Source: Candidatus Egerieousia excrementavium (GTDB lineage: Bacteria; Bacteroidota; Bacteroidia; Bacteroidales; UBA932). From it: DNA of 11,821 nucleotides. Each line of letters begins with the position of its first letter. Within the stretch, counting starts at the first letter, position 1. The DNA lies in assembly GCA_017694275.1 (NCBI GenBank), contig JADINB010000132.1:1-11821 (forward strand). The letters run 5' to 3'. Below are positions 8,510 through 11,821 of the stretch, in pieces. The notes beneath the pieces are model-generated. The model had not been told where the DNA came from and did no database searches. It saw nothing but the letters and a program-made list of their open reading frames with translations. The translations under genes were made by a program, and so were the position numbers.

Positions 8510-8863
8510 CTATTTTATAAGCCTGTTGGTCTTTGTGTCGGGAAATATCACCTTTGGCTTGTGAGTCTGCGCCTCTTCAGGAGTCATGACGGCATACGAC
8601 ATTATTATTGCCAGGTCTCCGGGCGAAAATTTGTGTGCGGCCGCTCCGTTCAGGCAGATGGCCCCGCTTCCGCGCTCTCCTTTTATGACATATGTTTCAA
8701 GCCTCTCTCCGTTTGTAATATTCACTACATGCACCTTTTCGTTTTCAACAAGCCCGGCAGCTTCTGCCAGTTCGCTGTCTATTGTTATGCTTCCTATGTA
8801 ATTAAGGTTGGCCTGTGTTACTGTTACACGGTGAATTTTTGATTTCAATACTTCTATATACAT
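8510..8863 (-). CDS. panD: Aspartate 1-decarboxylase (pyruvoyl-dependent)
   Basis: This 117-residue PanD zymogen converts L-aspartate to beta-alanine, the amine half of pantothenate, in the cytoplasm. Seen: the self-cleavage site Gly24-Ser25 (in NYIGSITID) at the canonical position; Ser25 becomes the pyruvoyl group after autoproteolysis. Lys9, Arg54 and Tyr58, conserved active-site residues of the family, are present at the same numbering as in the E. coli protein. ERGSG, NGAAAH and GDLAIIMSY, typical PanD core motifs, follow. Length is normal. It begins 15 bases after the panC stop, and its product feeds PanC directly, so the pair is a functional unit. No panB (ketopantoate hydroxymethyltransferase) or panE is in the window. 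Confidence 0.97.
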   Translation of the reverse strand: MYIEVLKSKIHRVTVTQANLNYIGSITIDSELAEAAGLVENEKVHVVNITNGERLETYVIKGERGSGAICLNGAAAHKFSPGDLAIIMSYAVMTPEEAQTHKPKVIFPDTKTNRLIK

Positions 8864-8878
8864 GATTCTGCCGTTAAA

Positions 8879-9715
8879 TTAAAGTGCGATGTTGTCGATT
8901 AGTCTTACCGGGCGGGCATAGACTGCGCACCAGAGCCTTGGATTGTCTGAATCGCTCCAGTTTTCCAGAGGTCTGAGGTTGTCTGAGTCTACTATTTCCA
9001 CATATTCCGTCTCCAGCATGGGATTGGCGTCTATCTCTGCCTTTGTCTTCTCTATAACCTCTTTGGGCGAGAACCGTTTCTTCCACTCCTTTGCCTGGCA
9101 TATTGTCTTGTAGATATGCGGTGCTGCGGTGCGCTGGTCAGCCGTGAGCAGTGTATTGCGTGAGCTTTTGGCCAATCCGTCGGCCTCCCTCATTATGGGG
9201 CAGCCGATAATCTCTATATTGTATCCGAGAGCCTTTGTAAAGTGCCTTACTATTGCAAGCTGCTGATAGTCTTTTTCTCCGAAAAAAGCATATTGCGGGC
9301 GGACAATGTCGAAAAGGCGGGTTACCACCTGGGCTACACCATTGAAGTGCCCCGGGCGGCGCGGCCCTTCTCCGTAATTGTCCAGCCCTCCGAGGTCGAA
9401 TATTCTGGTGTCTTCCTGAGGGTAGATATCTATCACGCGCGGGGCAAAGAGAATATCTGTGCCTTCTTTCTCCAGAAGAGCGGCATCTGCCTCCAAAGTG
9501 CGCGGATATGTTGCCAGATCTTCCTTGTTGTTGAACTGTGTAGGATTGACAAAAACGCTTACAACGGTATGCATGCATCTTTTGCGGGCTGCCTGTACCA
9601 GGGAGATATGTCCGCCGTGGAGCGCCCCCATTGTGGGGACAAAGCCGACCTTCTCTTTATGTGGCAGAGATTCAAGGGCTTCTTTGAATTCGCCTAGAGA
9701 TTTTGCTAAAATCAT
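8879..9715 (-). CDS. panC: Pantoate--beta-alanine ligase (pantothenate synthetase)
   Basis: This 278-residue cytoplasmic enzyme joins pantoate and beta-alanine, using ATP to form a pantoyl-adenylate, and gives pantothenate (vitamin B5), the coenzyme A precursor. Seen: a Rossmann-type nucleotidyltransferase N-terminus with PTMGALHGGH (27-36, including the HIGH-like HGGH), VFVNPTQF (54-61), YPR (70-72), RRPGHFNGVAQVV (119-131), FGEKDYQQL (145-153) and the KMSKS-like READGLAKSSRN (176-187). All core family motifs are intact and the length is typical. The start is an ATG about 30 bases downstream of a good promoter candidate (9745-9778), with no clear Shine-Dalgarno. It is the first gene of the operon panC-panD-flippase-malQ. 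Confidence 0.97.
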   Translation of the reverse strand: MILAKSLGEFKEALESLPHKEKVGFVPTMGALHGGHISLVQAARKRCMHTVVSVFVNPTQFNNKEDLATYPRTLEADAALLEKEGTDILFAPRVIDIYPQEDTRIFDLGGLDNYGEGPRRPGHFNGVAQVVTRLFDIVRPQYAFFGEKDYQQLAIVRHFTKALGYNIEIIGCPIMREADGLAKSSRNTLLTADQRTAAPHIYKTICQAKEWKKRFSPKEVIEKTKAEIDANPMLETEYVEIVDSDNLRPLENWSDSDNPRLWCAVYARPVRLIDNIAL

Positions 9716-9744
9716 GATTTGGATTTTTATACAATAAGCGGGTG

Positions 9745-9778
9745 CAAACCTAATGAAAAATATAACACAAGCAACAAA
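9745..9778 (-). promoter_or_regulatory. Candidate Bacteroidota promoter for the panC operon
   Basis: On the - strand the -7 box TAGGTTTG (9752 to 9745) matches TAnnTTTG fully, and a -33 TTTG (9778 to 9775) lies 22 bases upstream. Transcription would begin around 9738-9740, leaving a leader of only about 25 bases before the panC ATG. The match to the Bacteroidota housekeeping-sigma consensus is good; no experimental support is available. Confidence 0.65.
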
Positions 9779-9782
9779 AATA

Positions 9783-9814
9783 TTTATTTCAAGTCTCTTT
9801 TTGTCTTACCTTTG
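9783..9814 (+). promoter_or_regulatory. Candidate Bacteroidota promoter for the pfkB-family kinase gene
   Basis: TACCTTTG at 9807-9814 matches the -7 consensus TAnnTTTG completely. A near-match -33 box, TTTA (9783-9786), lies 20 bases upstream. Transcription would start near 9821, giving a leader of about 150 bases that contains almost all of the duplicated element. The -7 box overlaps the left end of repeat copy 1 and is not preserved at copy 2 (TAAACTGC), so only one promoter is predicted. Confidence 0.55.
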
Positions 9815-9886
9815 CAAGTTGGGGCGGCGGCGTAACTTGTTCAGACAATGCCGAGACGTAGCGTGATTGTAAACGAAGTTTAAAAT
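9813..9886. repeat. Tandem structured repeat, copy 1
   Basis: This is the first of two adjacent copies of a 78/79-base unit. Its last 53 bases (9834-9886) are identical to 9913-9965. Inside are three inverted repeats: CAAGTT (9815-9820) with AACTTG (9834-9839); ACAAT (9845-9849) with ATTGT (9866-9870); and TAAAC (9870-9874) with GTTTA (9878-9882) around a GAA loop. The loop of the first dyad is a G-rich 13 bases. I do not recognise the family. No open frame of note is explained by it. Confidence 0.9.
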
Positions 9887-9890
9887 AAAC

Positions 9891-9965
9891 TGCAAGTTGA
9901 GAGCAGTGGCGGAACTTGTTCAGACAATGCCGAGACGTAGCGTGATTGTAAACGAAGTTTAAAAT
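9891..9965. repeat. Tandem structured repeat, copy 2
   Basis: This second copy starts with TGCAAGTT (9891-9898) exactly like copy 1 and keeps all three dyads: CAAGTT 9893-9898 with AACTTG 9913-9918; ACAAT 9924-9928 with ATTGT 9945-9949; TAAAC 9949-9953 with GTTTA 9957-9961. The loop of the first dyad differs in sequence and is one base longer (14), while both arms are unchanged. It ends 9 bases before the GTG start of the kinase gene. Confidence 0.9.
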
Positions 9966-9974
9966 TTGAAATGA

Positions 9975-10982
9975 GTGAAAAATAGAGAAAAATCGATACT
10001 CGGAATGGGCAATGCCCTTATAGATATCCTTGCGGTTTTGCCCGATGAAAATTTGCTGGAAAAGCTTCATCTCCCCAAAGGCAGCATGCAGCATGTAGAC
10101 GGAGAGACGGGCAGCAAGATATGGCAGATCATAAAGTCGATGGATGCACAGTATGTGCCAGGAGGCTCCGCCTCCAATACCATAACGGGAACGGCGATTT
10201 TTGGAATGCCCAGCGGTTTCATAGGAAAAGTGGGGGATGATGATCTGGGCTCTCTGTTTAAAAGCGGTCAGGAAAACATAGGCATAAGGTCAAATCTTCT
10301 GAAAGGGTCGAAAGCAACCGGACGGGCAATGACTTTCATTACCATACCAGGCAGAGAGAGAACGTTTGCAACATATCTGGGCTCAGCCATCGAACTTGTG
10401 GCAGATGAGCTGAAACCTGAGTTTTTCGAGGGTTACGACTATTTTTACATTGAGGGATATCTTGTGCAGAACCAGGAACTGCTCAGAAGGGCTGTGGAAC
10501 TTGCAAAGGCGGCCGGTTCCATTGTCGTGCTGGATATGGCCAGCTATAATGTGGTTGAGAGCAACGATGCATTTTTGCACGACATCATAGAGAATTATGT
10601 GGATATTGTCTTTGCAAACGAACTTGAAGCAAAGGCTTTTGCCAAAAAAGAGCCGCGCGAGGCCCTCGATGTGATTGCCGGGCTTTGCGACATTGCGGTT
10701 GTAAAACTGGGGCCGGAAGGCTCCATGATAAAGAGCGGGTGCGGCTACTGCAAGATTGATGCATGGCCCGCAGATACCATTGATGCCACCGGTGCAGGGG
10801 ATCTTTATGCGGCAGGCTTCCTTTATGCCCATTCCCACGGAATGCCCATGGAGATTTGTGGCGAGGTCGGTTCAATAATCTCTGCCAAGGTGGTAGAGGT
10901 AATAGGCCCAAAGGTAGATATACCGCGTTGGAAAAGCGCCAAGCAACAGATCCGGACTCTGATGGGAATAAACGAAAATTGA
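9975..10982 (+). CDS. PfkB/ribokinase-family kinase (adenosine-kinase-like)
   Basis: This 335-residue cytoplasmic kinase of the PfkB family phosphorylates a sugar or nucleoside hydroxyl with ATP. Seen: N-terminal strand ILGMGNALIDILA (8-20), the substrate-side motif PGGSASNT (62-69), GFIGKVGDDDLG (81-92), and the C-terminal PfkB signature DATGAGD (270-276), whose Asp276 is the catalytic base and whose GAG forms the anion hole. The overall pattern is closest to adenosine-kinase-like members, but the substrate cannot be assigned. The GTG at 9975 is the start that keeps the first beta-strand. The in-frame ATG at 10005 (residue 11) would cut into it. An ATG at 9971, in another frame, hits a stop after four codons; a one-base loss in the A-run at 9978-9982 would join it to this frame. 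rmlA follows after 36 bases on the same strand. Confidence 0.9.
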   Translation: MKNREKSILGMGNALIDILAVLPDENLLEKLHLPKGSMQHVDGETGSKIWQIIKSMDAQYVPGGSASNTITGTAIFGMPSGFIGKVGDDDLGSLFKSGQENIGIRSNLLKGSKATGRAMTFITIPGRERTFATYLGSAIELVADELKPEFFEGYDYFYIEGYLVQNQELLRRAVELAKAAGSIVVLDMASYNVVESNDAFLHDIIENYVDIVFANELEAKAFAKKEPREALDVIAGLCDIAVVKLGPEGSMIKSGCGYCKIDAWPADTIDATGAGDLYAAGFLYAHSHGMPMEICGEVGSIISAKVVEVIGPKVDIPRWKSAKQQIRTLMGINEN

Positions 10983-11004
10983 TTATATTTGAATGATCAC
11001 ATTG

Positions 11005-11017
11005 CAAAACGGTTTTG
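11005..11017. repeat. 13-base palindrome abutting the rmlA start
   Basis: CAAAAC and GTTTTG are perfect reverse complements around a single central G, and the element ends one base before the rmlA ATG. It may be an operator or simply fortuitous; a one-base loop is too tight for an RNA hairpin with all six pairs. There is no T-run after it, so it is not a terminator. Confidence 0.4.
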
Positions 11018-11018
11018 T

Positions 11019-11821
11019 ATGAAAGGAATAGTTCTGGCCGGAGGTTCCGGTACGAGGTTGTATCCGATAACAAAGGGTGTAAGCAAGCAGCTGCTGCCCA
11101 TATATGACAAGCCTATGGTCTATTATCCCATCTCGGTTCTCATGCTTGCCGGAATAAGGGATATACTTATAATATCCACTCCATACGATTTGCCCGGTTT
11201 CGAGCGTCTTCTTGGAGACGGCTCCAATTACGGAGTCAGGTTCGAGTATGCAGAGCAACCCTCTCCCGACGGTCTGGCCCAGGCATTCATAATCGGTGAA
11301 AAGTTCATAGGGAACGATCCGGTCTGTCTGGTTCTGGGAGACAATATCTTTTACGGGCAGAGCTTTACGGCGATGCTGAAAAACGCGGTTGCGGCGGTAG
11401 AGCATCAGAAGTGCGCCACGGTCTTCGGCTATTGGGTGGATGACCCGGAGCGTTACGGCGTAGCGGAGTTCGACAGCAGCGGCAAGGTGTTGAGCATAGA
11501 GGAAAAGCCCCGTCATCCCAAGAGCAATTATGCGGTAGTCGGCCTTTACTTCTATCCGAACGAGGTTGTTGAAATAGCAAAGAGCATAAAGCCGTCGGCG
11601 CGTGGAGAGCTGGAGATAACTTCTGTAAACCAGGAATTTCTAAAGACGGGCAGGCTGAATGTCCAGCCTTTGGGCCGAGGTTTTGCCTGGCTTGATACGG
11701 GGACTCACGAATCGTTGAGCGAGGCTTCGACATTCATTGAGGTTGTAGAGAAGCGTCAGGGCCTTAAGGTGGCCTGTCTTGAGGAGATAGCCTACGGCAA
11801 CGGCTGGATAACCGGCGAAAG
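11019..11821 (+). CDS. rmlA: Glucose-1-phosphate thymidylyltransferase, cut by the window end
   Basis: This is the first 267 codons of RmlA (RfbA), which makes dTDP-glucose from dTTP and glucose-1-phosphate, the first step to dTDP-L-rhamnose for cell-surface polysaccharides. Seen by translating from the ATG at 11019: the nucleotide-binding signature GGSGTRLYPIT (8-18), SKQLLPIYDKPM (22-33), QPSPDGLAQAFIIGE (80-94), LGDNIFYG with the metal-binding Asp108, EEKPRHPKSNYAVVGLYFY, and ARGELEIT. Near the C-terminus come WLDTGTH and RQGLKVACLEEIAY. The usual length is about 290 residues, so only some 25 residues are missing beyond the right edge. No frameshift is seen. It follows the kinase by 36 bases and probably shares its transcript. 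rmlB/C/D may follow outside the window. Confidence 0.95.
   Translation, partial: MKGIVLAGGSGTRLYPITKGVSKQLLPIYDKPMVYYPISVLMLAGIRDILIISTPYDLPGFERLLGDGSNYGVRFEYAEQPSPDGLAQAFIIGEKFIGNDPVCLVLGDNIFYGQSFTAMLKNAVAAVEHQKCATVFGYWVDDPERYGVAEFDSSGKVLSIEEKPRHPKSNYAVVGLYFYPNEVVEIAKSIKPSARGELEITSVNQEFLKTGRLNVQPLGRGFAWLDTGTHESLSEASTFIEVVEKRQGLKVACLEEIAYGNGWITGE

Noticed and set aside
8462..8842. A 126-residue open frame on the + strand
   Set aside because: It is antisense to panD, which has its cleavage site and active-site residues.
9242..9697. A 151-residue open frame on the + strand
   Set aside because: It is antisense to panC, which is intact with all motifs.
9813..9965. Short CRISPR array
   Set aside because: There are only two copies, directly abutting, with a 53-base identical core and no spacer of regular size; no cas gene is present.
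9789..10094. A 101-residue open frame on the - strand across the repeats
   Set aside because: It runs antisense over the kinase start and the duplicated element, has no recognisable domain, and its length is explained by the repeat.
10983..11516. A 177-residue open frame on the - strand
   Set aside because: It is the antisense shadow of rmlA, whose + strand translation has all family motifs.

Overview
The window looks like a Bacteroidales-type (phylum Bacteroidota) chromosomal contig end. The evidence is a SusC/SusD outer-membrane pair, a SusD lipoprotein signal (Cys followed by acidic residues), a CBM20-bearing DPE2-like amylomaltase, weak or absent Shine-Dalgarno sequences, and two promoter candidates matching the Bacteroidota TTTG / TAnnTTTG consensus. 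The species cannot be named from the sequence alone.

Layout, left to right. Bases 12-44 are an Illumina Nextera adapter, so the first 44 bases are not genomic and the true contig begins at about 45. An AT-rich leader (45-319) precedes a two-gene susC-susD operon on the + strand (320-4987). This ends at a strong hairpin terminator (5013-5040), which also serves the convergent operon on the - strand. That operon, read from right to left, is panC (9715-8879), panD (8863-8510), a flippase-like membrane protein (8485-7472) and malQ (7488-5050). Gaps are 15 and 24 bases, followed by a 17-base overlap, so it is very likely one transcript. To the right of panC is a divergent intergenic region (9716-9974) with back-to-back promoter candidates and an unusual tandem duplication of a 78/79-base unit rich in inverted repeats. 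Next, on the + strand, come a PfkB/adenosine-kinase-family sugar or nucleoside kinase (9975-10982, GTG start) and rmlA, which runs off the right edge (11019 to beyond 11821).

Functionally, SusC/SusD form a TonB-dependent glycan-uptake pair at the outer membrane, here with no adjacent glycosidase or regulator. PanD makes beta-alanine and PanC condenses it with pantoate to give pantothenate. MalQ rearranges maltodextrins in the cytoplasm. RmlA makes dTDP-glucose for dTDP-rhamnose and surface polysaccharide. Most genes are ordinary housekeeping or uptake functions. The least explained structure is the duplicated, hairpin-rich element (9813-9965), which would lie almost entirely in the 5' leader of the kinase transcript if the promoter call is right. 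I see no defence system, CRISPR array, insertion sequence, rRNA or tRNA.
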